Shown in pieces: positions 1 through 8,878 of a stretch of 64,000 bases of DNA (positions are counted from its first letter, which is position 1; the number at the start of each line of letters is the position of its first letter). A program made the translations under genes and the position numbers. The stretch comes from Gordonia jacobaea (GTDB lineage: Bacteria > Actinomycetota > Actinomycetes > Mycobacteriales > Mycobacteriaceae). The stretch is from positions 62,001-126,000 of the forward strand of contig NZ_LDTZ01000013.1 in the NCBI RefSeq assembly GCF_001186365.1, read 5' to 3'. Under the pieces are notes generated by a model, which was not told the origin of the DNA, searched no databases, and was given only the letters and a program-made list of their open reading frames with translations.

Positions 1-272
1 TGACCTCCTCGGTCGGGTCGTATCTTGCCGCATCGAGAGCAGGCAAGCCGTTCGACCTGGTGTTCTCCGACCCTCCGTACGCGCTGGACACGGCAGACGT
101 CGAGGCCGATCTCGGGCGCCTGAGCTCCGACGGATGGCTCGCGGACGACGCGCTCGTCGTCGTCGAACGCGATGCGCGATCGTCGCCGCCGACGTGGCCC
201 GAGGAGTTCGACCTCATCGTGGAGAAGGTCTACGGAGAGACGCGCGTGGAGATCGGTAGGTTTACGCCATGA
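1..272 (+). CDS. rsmD: 16S rRNA (guanine-966-N2)-methyltransferase, C-terminal part
   Basis: Only the last 89 codons are in the window; the reading frame enters at base 3. RsmD uses S-adenosylmethionine to methylate G966 of 16S rRNA during 30S assembly. The DPPY motif of N6/N2-type methyltransferases is visible as FSDPPY (bases about 66-83), followed by the family ending VVVERDAR and a GETRVEIGRF-like tail. The gene overlaps coaD by four bases (ATGA), and rsmD-coaD is a very common actinobacterial pair. The N-terminal SAM-binding region lies outside the window, so this is recognised from the catalytic motif and the neighbour. Confidence 0.85.
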   Translation, partial: TSSVGSYLAASRAGKPFDLVFSDPPYALDTADVEADLGRLSSDGWLADDALVVVERDARSSPPTWPEEFDLIVEKVYGETRVEIGRFTP

Positions 273-757
273 GCAGCGCAGTGATTCCAGGTTCCTTCGA
301 CCCGTTCACCAGGGGACATCGGTACATCGTCGAACGCGCGGCGTCGGCCTTCGACGAGATCGTGGTTCTCGTGGTGGTCAATCCCAACAAACACGGACTG
401 TTCAGCATCGACGAGCGCATCGCGTTGATCGAAGAGGACTGTGCCGATCTGCCCAACGTCCGTGTCGACCGATGGACCGGTCTGCTCGTCGACTATCTGA
501 CCGAGAAGAACATCGGAGTCCTGGTGAAGGGGCTGCGCTCGGGCGTCGACTTCGACTACGAACTGCCGATGGCACAGATGAATCGCGAGCTCGCCGACGT
601 CGAGACGGTCTTCATGATCACCGATCCGCGCTTCGCCCACGTCTCGAGTTCGCTGGTCAAAGAGGTGGCGAAGCTCGGTGGCGACGCGTCGCCGTACCTC
701 GCACCGCACATCCACCGTCGCCTCGAGGCGGTCCTGGCGGGGGAGCGGACCGTCTGA
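269..757 (+). CDS. coaD: Phosphopantetheine adenylyltransferase
   Basis: Transfers AMP from ATP to 4'-phosphopantetheine to make dephospho-CoA, the penultimate step of coenzyme A synthesis, in the cytoplasm. At 162 residues it has the normal CoaD length. The nucleotidyltransferase signature GSFDPFTRGH is at residues 8-17; the usual form is TNGH, so Arg in third-last position is a small variation. The NPNK stretch (38-41) and the C-terminal VSSSLVKEVA loop, which binds ATP, are both present. The start ATG overlaps the rsmD stop, so the two are probably translationally coupled. Confidence 0.95.
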   Translation: MSSAVIPGSFDPFTRGHRYIVERAASAFDEIVVLVVVNPNKHGLFSIDERIALIEEDCADLPNVRVDRWTGLLVDYLTEKNIGVLVKGLRSGVDFDYELPMAQMNRELADVETVFMITDPRFAHVSSSLVKEVAKLGGDASPYLAPHIHRRLEAVLAGERTV

Positions 758-931
758 CGTTCGCTACTGACGCAGCGTCACAATCGTCACAGGCGACACG
801 CCCATATCATCCGGCTCCATAATCCCAGCGATCACATTCGGCACAATAGTCACATCAGTCTCAGGCGGACCCGCGTCACCACGACACAGGTCTCACTGAC
901 AAGTAATGGCATGAGCCGGATTGGGGTAGCT
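758..931 (+). promoter_or_regulatory. Promoter region of sepIVA
   Basis: Non-coding gap between coaD and sepIVA. It contains GGCACAAT at 840-847, the same core that lies in front of rpsP (18073) and rplS (22161), so I read CACAAT as a -10-like hexamer. No convincing -35 is visible. GTCAC recurs several times (for example near 778, 787, 849 and 886) without clear symmetry. No hairpin terminator for coaD is obvious. Confidence 0.4.
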
Positions 932-1768
932 GTGTACCGGGTATTTGAAGCTCTCGACGAACTCGTGGCCATCGTCGAAGAGGCACGAAGTGTTCCCATG
1001 ACGGCCGGCTGTGTCGTGCCGCGTGGTGATGTCCTCGAGCTGCTCGACGACATCAAGGACTCGATTCCGGGCGAGCTCGACGACGCTCAGGACGTGCTCG
1101 ATCAGCGCGAAAACATGCTCGGCGATGCCGCCGATCACGCCGACAAGGTCGTGACCACCGCGGAGTCGGAGTCCGACGCCATGCTCGCGCACGCCCGTGC
1201 CGAAGCCGACCGCCTCCTGGCCGACGCGAAGGCGCAGGCCGACCGGATGGTCGACGAGGCCAGCGCGCACGGCAAGAACCTGGTCGACGAGGCCAGCGCG
1301 GAAGCCCACCGGCTGTCGACCAGCGCGGCACGCGAGTTCGACGCCGTGACCGGACGTGCACGTGCCGAGGCACAGCGGACCATCGACTCGGCCAACAACA
1401 CCTACGACAAGTCCGTCGCCGACGGCATCGCCGAGCAGCAGCGCCTGGTCTCGGAGACCGAGGTCGTCGCGGCGGCGAAGTCGGAGGCCGAGCGGATCAT
1501 CGACGCCGCACACGCCGAGGCCGATCGACTGCGTGGCGACTGCGATGTGTACGTCGATGAGAAGCTCGCCGAGTTCGAGGAGATCCTCACCGGGACCCTG
1601 CGCTCGGTCAACCGCGGACGCCACCAGTTGCGTACCGGCGCGGGCATGCACGACTACGTCGAATACCCGCGCAGCGTCGACGACGCAGGTGCTCGTCGGA
1701 CGAGTGCTGAGCAGGCGCGATCGGGTTCGGCGGACCTGCACGACCACAGCTCGCCGCTCGCGGTCTGA
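932..1768 (+). CDS. sepIVA: SepIVA-type DivIVA-domain cell-division protein
   Basis: Cytoplasmic coiled-coil protein of the DivIVA superfamily. The mycobacterial homologue (Rv2927c) is needed for septation and envelope growth. I chose GTG 932, giving MYRVFEALDEL, because that beginning matches the family as I recall it; an in-frame ATG at 911 would add seven residues but has no ribosome-binding site. Residues about 1-50 form the conserved head (VPMTAGCVVPRGDVLELLDD). A long Ala/Glu/Asp/Arg-rich coiled coil runs from about 60 to 235, with repeated AEADRL-type heptads. The strongly conserved TLRSVNRGRHQLRT segment follows. The tail of about 35 residues after it is longer than I remember in mycobacteria and looks disordered. 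Confidence 0.88.
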   Translation: MYRVFEALDELVAIVEEARSVPMTAGCVVPRGDVLELLDDIKDSIPGELDDAQDVLDQRENMLGDAADHADKVVTTAESESDAMLAHARAEADRLLADAKAQADRMVDEASAHGKNLVDEASAEAHRLSTSAAREFDAVTGRARAEAQRTIDSANNTYDKSVADGIAEQQRLVSETEVVAAAKSEAERIIDAAHAEADRLRGDCDVYVDEKLAEFEEILTGTLRSVNRGRHQLRTGAGMHDYVEYPRSVDDAGARRTSAEQARSGSADLHDHSSPLAV

Positions 1769-1808
1769 GCGGCGCGCCGGGTCGTTCGATGAATGACCTG
1801 GTCGGGCG

Positions 1809-1820
1809 TATGGTGCACAT
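1809..1820 (+). promoter_or_regulatory. Leaderless-type promoter of the DUF177-rnc-mutM operon
   Basis: TATGGT at 1809-1814 fits the actinobacterial -10 consensus TANNNT and ends six bases before GTG 1821. No Shine-Dalgarno sequence is present, so transcription probably starts at or next to the start codon. Confidence 0.5.
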
Positions 1821-2435
1821 GTGGCCGAGAATGCAGTGACTCAAGGTGCGCAAGCGCAGCGCGATCCCTTCGTCCTCGACATCCGATCGTTGGGCAGGCG
1901 TCCGGGGACGATGGAGGAGATCCATCGCACGGTCGTCGCTCCCAATCGGATCGGCGTGGAGATGATCGCGATACCCGCGGATTCCGACGTCGACCTCGAC
2001 TTACGGCTGGAATCGGTGTCGGAGGGCGTGTTGGTCACCGGCACCGTCTCCGGCGAGACCGAGGGCCAATGTGTGCGTTGTCTGGAACCGGTCGACGGCA
2101 CGGTGACCGTGTTCCTGACCGAGCTGTACGCCTACCCCGACAGTGAGACCGAGCAGACGACCGACTCCGAGGACATCCATCGGATCGTCGACGACAGGAT
2201 CGACCTCGAGCAGGCCGTCATCGACGCCGTTGCGCTCGAACTCCCGATGTCACCGCTGTGCAGTGAGGACTGCGCAGGCCTCTGCAGTGAATGCGGTGTC
2301 CGGCTCGCCGTCGCGGAGCCCGGACACTCTCACGAGATCATCGATCCCCGCTGGGCCAAGCTCGCTGACAAGCTCGGCTCGCTGGAGCAGAAGGAGTCGC
2401 AGGACTCCGACAGCGGCGAACGGGGCTCGGCGTGA
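1821..2435 (+). CDS. yceD: YceD/DUF177 family protein
   Basis: Member of the DUF177 family, linked to 23S rRNA or ribosome metabolism in bacteria and plastids; its precise activity is not settled. The 204-residue protein has four cysteines in the usual places: CVRC near residues 74-77, and a CSEDC...CSEC cluster near 152-164 that could bind metal. It starts with GTG. In most bacteria this gene is followed by rpmF (ribosomal protein L32), but here it overlaps rnc by four bases (GTGA) and no L32 gene lies between them. The organisation matches the mycobacterial one. Confidence 0.85.
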   Translation: MAENAVTQGAQAQRDPFVLDIRSLGRRPGTMEEIHRTVVAPNRIGVEMIAIPADSDVDLDLRLESVSEGVLVTGTVSGETEGQCVRCLEPVDGTVTVFLTELYAYPDSETEQTTDSEDIHRIVDDRIDLEQAVIDAVALELPMSPLCSEDCAGLCSECGVRLAVAEPGHSHEIIDPRWAKLADKLGSLEQKESQDSDSGERGSA

Positions 2436-3217
2436 CCGGTGTCGACGACGCGGCGTCGCCTGCACCTCACGGAGGCAGCAACGATGCCGTCGCTTCTCTG
2501 GGTGCCGACTCCGCGGGTGTCGCATCGTTGCTGGAAGCGCTCGGCACGCCGATCGCGGATGAACTGCTCACACTCGCGCTGACCCACCGCTCGTATGCGT
2601 ACGAGAACGGGGGGCTGCCGACCAATGAGCGGCTGGAATTCCTCGGCGATTCGGTGCTCGGTGTGGTGATCACCGAGCGGCTCTACCTGCGGTACCCCGA
2701 TCGTCCCGAGGGTGAGCTGGCCAAGATCCGGGCGAGCGTCGTCAACATGCACGCGCTGGCCGACGTCGCGCGCGGCCTCGGCGAGGGCGGCCTCGGTCGT
2801 CACCTCTTCCTCGGGCGCGGCGAAGAGATGACCGGCGGCCGCGACAAGGATTCGATTCTGGCAGATGGCCTCGAATCGCTTTTCGGCGCAATGTATCTCG
2901 ACCACGGCCTGGAGACCTCGCAGCGCATCATCCTCGACCTCTTCGACGAGATCCTCGACCGCGCAGGCCAACTCGGCGCGGGACTCGACTGGAAGACCTC
3001 GCTGCAGGAGCTGGCCGCCGAGCGTGGCTACGGACCCCCGCAGTACCAGATCAGCTCGACGGGTCCCGATCACAGCAAGGAGTTCACCGCGCGTGCGGTG
3101 ATCGCAGGCGAAGAACTCGGTGAAGGTGTGGGACGCACCAAGAAGGAAGCCGAGCAGAAGGCCGCATCTCTGGCATGGCAGGCGCTCACCGAGCGTGACG
3201 CCGTGAGCGATGCCTGA
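2432..3217 (+). CDS. rnc: Ribonuclease III
   Basis: Double-strand-specific endoribonuclease that processes rRNA precursors and structured mRNAs; needs Mg2+. The signature [12 protein letters not shown] lies at residues 65-76, and the second acidic cluster [16 protein letters not shown] provides the remaining metal ligands. A double-stranded RNA-binding domain follows, from about residue 180 to 255 ([10 protein letters not shown] to KKEAEQKAA). At 261 residues it is slightly long because of a disordered N-terminus of about 30 residues before the nuclease domain. It is translationally coupled to the DUF177 gene (GTGA) and overlaps mutM by eight bases. Confidence 0.95.
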   Translation: MTGVDDAASPAPHGGSNDAVASLGADSAGVASLLEALGTPIADELLTLALTHRSYAYENGGLPTNERLEFLGDSVLGVVITERLYLRYPDRPEGELAKIRASVVNMHALADVARGLGEGGLGRHLFLGRGEEMTGGRDKDSILADGLESLFGAMYLDHGLETSQRIILDLFDEILDRAGQLGAGLDWKTSLQELAAERGYGPPQYQISSTGPDHSKEFTARAVIAGEELGEGVGRTKKEAEQKAASLAWQALTERDAVSDA

Positions 3218-4112
3218 ACTTCCCGAAGTCGAGACCGTACGTGCCGGTCTCGAGAAGCATGTCGTCGGGCGCACGATCACCGACGTGGAGGTCCTCCACC
3301 CGCGAGCCGTCCGCAGACACGTCGGCGATGCACCCGATCTGATCGGAAGGCTCAGGGGCGCAACGATTCTCGCTGCGCGTCGACGTGGAAAGTACCTGTG
3401 GCTCGACGTTGAGGCGCCCCGCGGCGTCGACCGGTTCGCGCTCGTCGTCCACCTAGGCATGAGCGGGCAGATGCTGGTCGCCCGTGTCGGCGCACCCGAC
3501 CACACGCATCTGCGGGTGCGCGCAACTCTCGACGACGGCAACGAGTTGAGGTTCGTCGACCAACGGACCTTCGGCGGGTGGCACCTCGACGACTATGTCG
3601 ACGCCGAGTCTGCCGACGTCGACACCGAACTGCCCGGCGACCCGGCGTCGCTGCCGCGCTCGATTGCCCATATCGCGCCCGACCCGTTCGACTCCGGGTT
3701 CGACAGGGACGAGGTGGTGCGTCGAATGCGTGGAAAGCACACAGAGGTCAAGCGCGCACTGCTCGACCAGTCGCTGATCTCCGGCGTCGGAAACATCTAC
3801 GCCGACGAGGCCCTGTGGCGAGCGCGGCTGAACGGCGCGCGCGTCACCGATGGAATTTCGCGACGCAAGCTCGCCGAGTTACTCGACGCCGCGACGGCGG
3901 TGATGAGCGACGCGTTGGCGGTGGGCGGCACGTCGTTCGACGCGCTGTACGTGAACGTCAACGGACAGTCGGGCTACTTCGAGCGTTCGTTGAACGCCTA
4001 CGGCCGGGCGGGCCAGCCGTGCCGGAGATGCGGGACGCTGATGCGGCGTGAGGAGTTCATGAACCGGGGCTCGTTCTTCTGTCCGAAGTGCCAGCCCAGG
4101 CCTCGGCAGTAA
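3210..4112 (+). CDS. mutM: Formamidopyrimidine-DNA glycosylase / AP lyase
   Basis: Base-excision-repair enzyme that removes 8-oxoguanine and formamidopyrimidines and then cleaves the abasic site. The catalytic N-terminal proline and glutamate are present ([12 protein letters not shown]2 and E3). The H2TH region contains the [15 protein letters not shown] motif, and the C-terminal zinc finger has its four cysteines at 271, 274, 291 and 294. The length, 300 residues, is normal. It overlaps rnc by eight bases, as in other actinobacteria (also called fpg). A gap of 118 bases without an obvious terminator separates it from osmC. Confidence 0.96.
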   Translation: MPELPEVETVRAGLEKHVVGRTITDVEVLHPRAVRRHVGDAPDLIGRLRGATILAARRRGKYLWLDVEAPRGVDRFALVVHLGMSGQMLVARVGAPDHTHLRVRATLDDGNELRFVDQRTFGGWHLDDYVDAESADVDTELPGDPASLPRSIAHIAPDPFDSGFDRDEVVRRMRGKHTEVKRALLDQSLISGVGNIYADEALWRARLNGARVTDGISRRKLAELLDAATAVMSDALAVGGTSFDALYVNVNGQSGYFERSLNAYGRAGQPCRRCGTLMRREEFMNRGSFFCPKCQPRPRQ

Positions 4113-4230
4113 CGGTTCATTGCGCGCAGTATGAGATGTCGCGGCATAAGACGACATCGGAAGCAGTTCTACTATTGCGAGCGGCGCCTCGGGTGCGCCG
4201 TCGTCGATTGCGAAGGGAGTCATCGCGCAG

Positions 4231-4701
4231 ATGACCAGCGAGAATTCGTCCGCGACCACAGCGGCGCCGCAGGTGTCGGATGCCGGCTCGGCGCACACCG
4301 AGTTGTGGGTGCAGCGGACCGGGACGCGTCGCTACACCGGCAAGAGTTCGCGTGGCGCGGAGGTTTTGATCGGCTCGCAGGATGTCGACGGTGTGTTCAC
4401 GCCGGGTGAGCTGCTGAAGATCGCGCTCGCCGCGTGCACCGGCATGTCGTCGGACCGCCCGCTGGCACGTCGCCTCGGTGACGACTACGACGCGACGATT
4501 CGCGTCTCCGGCGACGCCGACCGCGAGAACGAGGTGTACCCGCACCTGCGCGAGGTGCTCGACGTCGACCTGTCCGAACTCGACCCCGCCGCTGCGGAGC
4601 GGTTGCTGGTGGTCGTCGAGCGCGCGATCGACTCGGTGTGCACGGTCGGTCGCACGCTCAAGGCCGGCACCGAGGTCGAACTCGTCATCGAGAGCGACTG
4701 A
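4231..4701 (+). CDS. OsmC/Ohr family peroxiredoxin-like protein
   Basis: OsmC-type thiol peroxidases reduce organic hydroperoxides with a pair of reactive cysteines. Both are present, at residue 69 (AACTG) and residue 137 (DSVCTVG), spaced as in the family, and the protein has the usual size of 156 residues. The start ATG follows GAAGGGAG at a good distance. Residues 1-20 are a disordered Ser/Thr/Ala-rich extension. The gene is seven bases upstream of the acylphosphatase and likely co-transcribed with it. The substrate cannot be told from sequence. Confidence 0.85.
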   Translation: MTSENSSATTAAPQVSDAGSAHTELWVQRTGTRRYTGKSSRGAEVLIGSQDVDGVFTPGELLKIALAACTGMSSDRPLARRLGDDYDATIRVSGDADRENEVYPHLREVLDVDLSELDPAAAERLLVVVERAIDSVCTVGRTLKAGTEVELVIESD

Positions 4702-4708
4702 CACCCCG

Positions 4709-4996
4709 ATGAGTGGTTCCGACCAGGTCGTTCGCATGACCGCACACGTTCACGGACAGGTCCAGGGAGTCGGGTTCCGATGGTGGACGCGCTCGCGCGC
4801 CCTGGAGCTCGGCCTGGTCGGCTCCGCGACGAACCTCGCTGACGGGCGGGTGCTCGTCGTCGCGGAGGGGGCCGAACCACAGGTACATGCGCTACTCGAC
4901 CTGCTGCGTTCGGGCGACACTCCCGGTCGCGTCGACCTCGTCGTCGAACGTTTCGATGCGCCGCGGGGTGACCTGCAAGGATTCGTCGAGCGCTAA
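4709..4996 (+). CDS. acyP: Acylphosphatase
   Basis: Small hydrolase (95 residues) of acyl phosphates such as carbamoyl phosphate. The phosphate-binding loop [11 protein letters not shown] with its catalytic arginine (R24) and the catalytic asparagine (N42 in GSATNLADG) are both present. ATG 4709 is chosen as start; an in-frame ATG at 4736 (MTAHVHG) would give an 86-residue protein that still contains the whole domain. It sits just before smc, as in mycobacteria. Confidence 0.93.
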   Translation: MSGSDQVVRMTAHVHGQVQGVGFRWWTRSRALELGLVGSATNLADGRVLVVAEGAEPQVHALLDLLRSGDTPGRVDLVVERFDAPRGDLQGFVER

Positions 4997-5047
4997 TCCG
5001 CCGATCAACCGCCTGCCCGGTTGCGCCTGCCTGCATCGGGTGATGGG

Positions 5048-5061
5048 TAGGCTTAACGGTC
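5048..5061 (+). promoter_or_regulatory. Candidate promoter of smc
   Basis: TAGGCT at 5048-5053 is a TANNNT-type -10 ending eight bases before GTG 5062. There is no ribosome-binding site in front of the GTG, so a leaderless or near-leaderless transcript is likely. TTGCGC at 5021-5026 is a possible but poorly spaced -35 (21 bases). Confidence 0.4.
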
Positions 5062-8000
5062 GTGCACCTGAAAAGCCTGACCCTGAAGGGCTTCAAGTCC
5101 TTCGCGTCGGCCACGACTCTGCGATTCGAGCCCGGCATCACCTGCGTGGTGGGTCCCAACGGCTCGGGTAAGTCGAACGTGGTCGACGCTCTGACGTGGG
5201 TGATGGGCGAGCAGGGTGCGAAAGCGCTGCGTGGCGGCAAGATGGAAGACGTCATCTTCGCCGGGACGTCGGGTCGGCCGCCTCTCGGTCGGGCCGAGGT
5301 GACGCTGACGATCGACAACTCCGACGGCGCTCTGCCGATCGAATACTCCGAGGTATCCATAACGCGACGGATGTTCCGCGACGGTGCGGGCGAGTACGAG
5401 ATCAACGGGAGTTCGTGCCGGTTGATGGACGTGCAGGAGTTGCTGTCCGACTCGGGTATCGGGCGCGAGATGCACGTCATCGTCGGGCAGGGCCGTCTCG
5501 CGGCAATTCTGGAATCGCGGCCGGAGGACCGTCGTGCCTTCATCGAAGAGGCGGCGGGAGTCCTCAAGCACCGCAAGCGCAAAGAGAAGGCCGTCCGCAA
5601 GCTCGACTCGATGCAGGCCAATCTCGCGCGGCTGAGCGACCTCACCGCCGAACTGCGGCGCCAGCTCAAACCGCTCGGACGGCAGGCCGAGGTTGCCCGT
5701 CGAGCGCAGACGGTGCAGGCCGATCTTCGCGACGCACGACTGCGGTTGGCCGCAGACGATCTGGTCACCCGGCGCACGGAGATGGCCGAGCACACCGCTG
5801 TCGAGGAAGAGATTCGACGACGCTCCGACGAGGTCACCGCAGAGCTCGACGCCGTCAACGCCGAGGTCGCCGAGCACACTGACCATCTCGCCCAGGTCAC
5901 TCCCGCTGCGGCGGCGGCAGGCCAGGCGTGGTTCCGGTTGTCGGCGCTCGCCGAGCGTGTCGACGCGACCAATCGGGTCGCAACCGAACGCAGCCGCTAC
6001 CTCGCGGAGCCGACGGTCAGCTCTGGCGGTCCCGATCCGGAACAACTCGAACGCCAGGCCGAGGAGGCCGCGCTCACCGAGGCCGAAATGGCCGAGGCTG
6101 TCTCGCTCGCCGCCGAGTCGCTTGAGGTGTCCAAGCTCGAACTCGAGGAGTACGAGCGCGTCGCCGCGCAGGCGGAGCAGGCTCACATGGCCGCAGTGCG
6201 TGCGGTGGCCGATCGACGCGAAGGACTCGCGCGGCTCGAGGGACAGGTCGAGAGCCTGCAGACCAAGGCCGACGGCGTCGACGCCGAGGCGTCGCGCCTC
6301 ACCGCTGCGATCGCAGCAGCTGTCGAACGCGCCGAAACTGCTGCGCAGCAACAGGATTCGGCAGCCGAATCACTGAGTCAAATGGAGGCCTCTGAGCAGG
6401 GCCTCGACGAACACCACGAACGGTGCGTCGCGGCACTGAACCTGTCGAATGAGCGGGTTGCGTCGCTGCAGGCCGCCGAACGTGAGGCCGAGCAGCGGAT
6501 CGCGTCGCTTGCCGCGCGGATCGAGGCGCTCTCGGTGGGCCTGGAACGCAACGACGGCGGTGCGTGGCTGCTCGAGAACGCGCCCGAGGGATTGGCAGGC
6601 TCCGTCTCCGACCTGCTGGCTGTCGACTCGGGTTTCGAGACGGCCATCGCCGGAGCGCTGGGGCCCGCCGCCGACGCGATTGCGACCGTCGACGCGCTGG
6701 CCGCCGTCCGCGCTCTGCAGGCGTTGAAGACCGGAGACGGCGGCCGGGCGTCGCTGCTCCTGGGCGGACTCGACGACGCCGCGCCGAATCGTACTGTCGC
6801 GCTACCCGACGGTGCGGTGTGGGCGACCTCGGTGGTCAGCGCGCCGTCGCAGATCAAGGGTGCCGTCGATCATCTACTGGCCGACGTCGTCGTGGTCGAC
6901 GACGCCGAGCAAGGCGTCGACCTGGCGGTACGCCACGGACTCCGGTGCGTCACGCGAGAAGGTGACCGCATCGGCCCCGCGTCGGTGGAAGGCGGATCGT
7001 CGCGTCGACCGTCGACGTTGGAGGTCACCTCGGCGATCGACACCGCAACCGCAGATCTCGCCGCAGCGCATCGGACCACCGAGGAGACGCAGGCGGCCCT
7101 CGAAGGTGCACTGACCGAACAGCGTGCCCGTCGCGAGGCCGCCGAAGAGGCGTTGGCCGCGCTGCACGAGTCGGATGCGGCCGTCGGCGGAGCCTACGAG
7201 CAACTCGCCCGACTGGGTCAGGAGGTCCGCGCGGCGCAGTCGGAGGCTGATCGGCTCACGCGGCAGCGCGACCGCGCAGAAGACGGTCGCGGTGACATGC
7301 TCACCACCCTCGCCGAACTGCGGGAACGCCTACGCCTGGCGCGTGACGAGTCGACGTCCGAACCCGACGAGGTCGGGGGAGACGGGGGCGAGCGCTCGGC
7401 GGCTGCCGCGGCAGTCGCCGGTGCGCGTTCGAGTGAGATGGAAGCGCGTCTGGCACTGCGTACCGCGGAGGAACGTCTCGCGTCGGTGCGTGGCCGTGCC
7501 GACTCGCTTCGTCGTGCGGCCCAACGTGAACGTGACTCCCGCGAGCGTGCCCGACGCCAAGACGAGGCTCGTCGGGTCGCTGCGCAGGTCGCGGCCGAGG
7601 TCGCCCAGGCGGCCACCGCGGTCTCCGAACGTCTCATCAGCGCGGTCGCAACGGCGCAAGCGGGTCGTGACGAGCTCGAGCAGGTCAAGGCCGCGCGTAC
7701 CGAAACCCTCGAAGCGCTGAAGACCCGAGCGGCGGCACTCACCGATCAGCTCAACGCGCTGCGCGACTCCGTGCACCGCGACGAGGTCGCCCGAGCGCAG
7801 TCCGCGTTGCGCATCCAGCAGCTCGAGGAGCAGGTTCTCGAGAACTTCGCGATGTCGCCCGATGATCTGATCGCCGAGTACGGTCCGGATGTTCCGATGC
7901 CGCCGTCCGCGTTGGAGATCTCCGAGTACGAGCAGGCCAAGGAGCGCGGCGAGAGCGTCGTGGCACCCGCGCCGCTGCCGTACGACCGCGCGACGCAGGA

Positions 8001-8775
8001 GGCACGCGCGAAAAAGGCGCAGAAAGACCTCAACACTCTCGGCAAGGTGAATCCCCTTGCGCTGGAGGAGTTCGCCGCCCTCGAGGAGCGCTACAGCTTC
8101 TTGTCTGCGCAACTCGAGGACGTCAAGGCCGCGCGGAAAGACCTTCTCGACGTGGTCGAGGACGTCGACGCGCGCATCCTGCAGGTGTTCACCGAGGCCT
8201 ACGCCGACGTCGAACGTGAGTTCTCCCAAGTCTTTTCGACGCTGTTCCCCGGCGGCGAGGGTCGACTCATCCTCACCGAACCCGGAGACATGCTCACCAC
8301 GGGAGTCGAGGTCGAGGCGCGGCCACCCGGTAAGAAGGTCAAGCGGCTGTCACTGCTCTCGGGTGGCGAGAAGTCGCTGACCGCAGTGGCGATGCTCGTG
8401 GCGATCTTCCGTGCGCGACCCTCACCGTTCTACGTGATGGACGAGGTCGAAGCTGCGCTCGACGACACCAACCTGCGGCGCCTGATCACCCTCTTCGAGC
8501 AGTTGCGTGAGCGGTCGCAGCTCATCGTGATCACCCACCAGAAGCCGACGATGGAGGTCGCGGATGCGCTCTACGGCGTCAGCATGCGCGGCGACGGCAT
8601 CACGACCGTGATCTCGCAGCGGCTGCGCGGCCAGAACGTCGCGGTCACGGCAACCGCGCCGCAGGTAGCGGGTGACACCGATGGGGGAGGCGACGTCGGC
8701 GGGCAGGAATCCGACGTTTCAGACGCGAACACAGCGACGACCAACAGTGCGACGACCAACAGTGCGCCAACATGA
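5062..8775 (+). CDS. smc: Chromosome partition ATPase SMC
   Basis: Cytoplasmic condensin subunit that forms ring-like dimers and loops DNA for chromosome segregation, with ScpA and ScpB as partners (not in this window). The ABC-type head is split: Walker A GPNGSGKS at residues 31-38, then after two long Ala/Glu/Arg-rich coiled-coil arms and a hinge near 500-650, the signature LSGGEKS around 1098 and Walker [13 protein letters not shown] around 1124. At 1237 residues it is slightly longer than the roughly 1200 typical of the family. The extra length is an acidic, Gly- and Thr-rich tail that ends in two exact 15-base tandem repeats (8734-8763). The start is GTG. Confidence 0.97.
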   Translation: MHLKSLTLKGFKSFASATTLRFEPGITCVVGPNGSGKSNVVDALTWVMGEQGAKALRGGKMEDVIFAGTSGRPPLGRAEVTLTIDNSDGALPIEYSEVSITRRMFRDGAGEYEINGSSCRLMDVQELLSDSGIGREMHVIVGQGRLAAILESRPEDRRAFIEEAAGVLKHRKRKEKAVRKLDSMQANLARLSDLTAELRRQLKPLGRQAEVARRAQTVQADLRDARLRLAADDLVTRRTEMAEHTAVEEEIRRRSDEVTAELDAVNAEVAEHTDHLAQVTPAAAAAGQAWFRLSALAERVDATNRVATERSRYLAEPTVSSGGPDPEQLERQAEEAALTEAEMAEAVSLAAESLEVSKLELEEYERVAAQAEQAHMAAVRAVADRREGLARLEGQVESLQTKADGVDAEASRLTAAIAAAVERAETAAQQQDSAAESLSQMEASEQGLDEHHERCVAALNLSNERVASLQAAEREAEQRIASLAARIEALSVGLERNDGGAWLLENAPEGLAGSVSDLLAVDSGFETAIAGALGPAADAIATVDALAAVRALQALKTGDGGRASLLLGGLDDAAPNRTVALPDGAVWATSVVSAPSQIKGAVDHLLADVVVVDDAEQGVDLAVRHGLRCVTREGDRIGPASVEGGSSRRPSTLEVTSAIDTATADLAAAHRTTEETQAALEGALTEQRARREAAEEALAALHESDAAVGGAYEQLARLGQEVRAAQSEADRLTRQRDRAEDGRGDMLTTLAELRERLRLARDESTSEPDEVGGDGGERSAAAAAVAGARSSEMEARLALRTAEERLASVRGRADSLRRAAQRERDSRERARRQDEARRVAAQVAAEVAQAATAVSERLISAVATAQAGRDELEQVKAARTETLEALKTRAAALTDQLNALRDSVHRDEVARAQSALRIQQLEEQVLENFAMSPDDLIAEYGPDVPMPPSALEISEYEQAKERGESVVAPAPLPYDRATQEARAKKAQKDLNTLGKVNPLALEEFAALEERYSFLSAQLEDVKAARKDLLDVVEDVDARILQVFTEAYADVEREFSQVFSTLFPGGEGRLILTEPGDMLTTGVEVEARPPGKKVKRLSLLSGGEKSLTAVAMLVAIFRARPSPFYVMDEVEAALDDTNLRRLITLFEQLRERSQLIVITHQKPTMEVADALYGVSMRGDGITTVISQRLRGQNVAVTATAPQVAGDTDGGGDVGGQESDVSDANTATTNSATTNSAPT
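8734..8763 (+). repeat. 15-base tandem repeat in the smc tail
   Basis: GCGACGACCAACAGT occurs twice in tandem (8734-8748 and 8749-8763), encoding two copies of the peptide ATTNS at the disordered C-terminus of SMC. It probably arose by replication slippage. Confidence 0.85.
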
Positions 8776-8830
8776 CAAACAGGGCGACAACATAGAGAAC
8801 GCCCCTTCCGCTAGTCGGCGGAGGAGCACG

Positions 8831-8878
8831 ATGGACAACGCAGCCCGAGATATGCGGGAAGAACTGGAGAAGCAGTGA
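8831..8878 (+). CDS. 15-codon ORF overlapping the ftsY start
   Basis: A tiny reading frame (MDNAARDMREELEKQ) with a strong Shine-Dalgarno sequence, GGAGGAG at 8820-8826, four bases before its ATG. Its stop codon overlaps the ftsY start (GTGA at 8875-8878). Ribosomes finishing it could re-initiate on ftsY, so it may be a translational-coupling leader peptide. Within it lies a second, weaker ribosome-binding site (GGAGA at about 8866-8870) suited to ftsY itself. I recognise no family; whether the peptide is stable or conserved cannot be told. Confidence 0.45.
   Translation: MDNAARDMREELEKQ

Noticed and set aside
4485..5972. 495-codon open frame on the minus strand opposite smc
   Set aside because: Ser/Arg-rich antisense frame typical of high-GC genes, with no motif; smc is certain on the plus strand.
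5053..6351. 432-codon minus-strand open frame opposite smc
   Set aside because: It is a shadow of smc codons with no recognisable domain and no ribosome-binding site.
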